Shown: one piece after another, positions 63,725 through 64,000 of the stretch
How positions within the stretch are numbered: the stretch's first letter is position 1
How the letters are laid out: every line of letters begins with the position of its first letter
DNA from: Falsochrobactrum shanghaiense
GTDB lineage: Bacteria > Pseudomonadota > Alphaproteobacteria > Rhizobiales > Rhizobiaceae
Direction of reading: 5' to 3'
Length of the DNA: 64,000 bases
Assembly (NCBI RefSeq): GCF_003149535.1
Contig: NZ_QGDB01000002.1
Location: 558,001-622,000 of the forward strand
Made by a program: the position numbers and the translations under genes
Notes under the pieces: generated by a model
What the model was told of the DNA's origin: nothing
Database searches by the model: none
The model's input: only the letters and a program-made list of their open reading frames with translations

Positions 63725-64000
63725 ATGTTGCAGGGCGTCGCCATAGCGGGCCTGCCGGGCCGTTACGATATTCGCATCGAAGGCGAACATATTGGCGCGC
63801 TTGTGCCTTCGCAGGCAACAGGCGGGGGTTTTATCACCCCACTATTTGCCGATGTGCATGTGCATCTCGACAAGACTTTCACATTTGCGCGCATTGCCGC
63901 AAATGGCCCCGCAAAGGTCGAATGCCTGTTTGACGCAATCGAGCTGATGGCAAGCGACCGGCCCAACTGGAACGCCGACGATATACGCGCTCGCGCCACG
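63725..64000 (+). CDS. cytosine-deaminase-like amidohydrolase (3' end outside window)
   Basis: The first 92 residues of an amidohydrolase, beginning MLQGVAIAGLPGRYDIRIEG. The zinc-binding signature of the cytosine deaminase branch is present: FADVHVHLDKTFTFARIAAN. The ATG is one base after the permease stop. With the ABC importer and creatininase it forms an operon for a nitrogenous cyclic compound such as a pyrimidine, hydantoin or creatinine derivative. The gene continues past the right edge. Confidence 0.85.
   Translation, partial: MLQGVAIAGLPGRYDIRIEGEHIGALVPSQATGGGFITPLFADVHVHLDKTFTFARIAANGPAKVECLFDAIELMASDRPNWNADDIRARAT

Overview
The window is chromosomal DNA of an alphaproteobacterium of the Hyphomicrobiales, most likely the Brucella/Ochrobactrum group. 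Pointers are the RirA regulator with IRO-type (TGA-N9-TCA) and Irr ICE-type boxes, a HemP-HmuSTUV/BhuA/BhuQ heme locus, Pcs-type phosphatidylcholine synthase, CTCCTCCC-loop small RNAs, and a roughly 170-bp palindromic intergenic repeat resembling Bru-RS elements. The assignment rests on recognised families, not on a database search.

Layout. 0-2.2 kb: end of a sugar ABC system with a divergent LacI-type regulator. 2.2-12.4 kb: housekeeping genes mfd, sdhE, recG, glmS, glmU, ccdA. 12.5-17.7 kb: an AceE/transketolase-like E1 enzyme, ACC deaminase with a divergent Lrp-type regulator, and metA (Glu111 form, probably acetyl-CoA specific) behind a SAM-I-clan riboswitch candidate. 18.0-26.9 kb: a small membrane protein, a DUF488 protein, a CTCCTCCC small RNA, an AI-2E family transporter, a five-gene peptide/nickel-type ABC operon and an MFS exporter.

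27.0-33.4 kb: a compact AT-rich integrative element of about 5.9 kb between tRNA-Gly(GCC) and tRNA-Ser(TGA). It carries a P4-type integrase beside the tRNA 3' end, an excisionase-like HTH protein, a DUF3631 P-loop ATPase, an HGGXXG protein, an XRE repressor with its operator region, two unknown proteins, a large GC-rich stem-loop in AT-rich DNA, and TTCCCCACACTT repeats near both ends. It looks like a minimal phage-satellite-like element. An IS5-family insertion with a TTA target duplication lies just beyond it.

34.7-46.3 kb: small membrane proteins, a GFA-domain enzyme, YbaK, then the iron/heme region (rirA, hmuV-U-T-S-hemP, divergent bhuA, bhuQ, bfd, bfr). The hmu/bhuA block is bracketed by two 171-bp, about 97% identical direct repeats. 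Remnants of a deleted ABC sugar/nucleoside system follow bfr. 46.3-54.1 kb: quinone oxidoreductase, pcs, a UbiH-type hydroxylase, HspQ, an IalB-like protein, an orphan YejA-like binding protein, a FrnE-like DsbA protein and a second CTCCTCCC small RNA behind an RpoH-like promoter. 54.1-59.4 kb: gcvTHP behind a tandem glycine riboswitch, then a DUF1127 gene with a third CTCCTCCC RNA in its 3' region. 59.4-64.0 kb: RidA, a ferredoxin-reductase-like flavoprotein and a divergent creatininase-ABC transporter-deaminase operon separated by a TetR-type palindrome.

The items most worth follow-up are the three CTCCTCCC RNAs (two with RpoH-like promoters), the mini-element with its att and arm-site architecture and possible origin, the repeat-bracketed heme locus, and the metA riboswitch with a visible mutually exclusive pairing.
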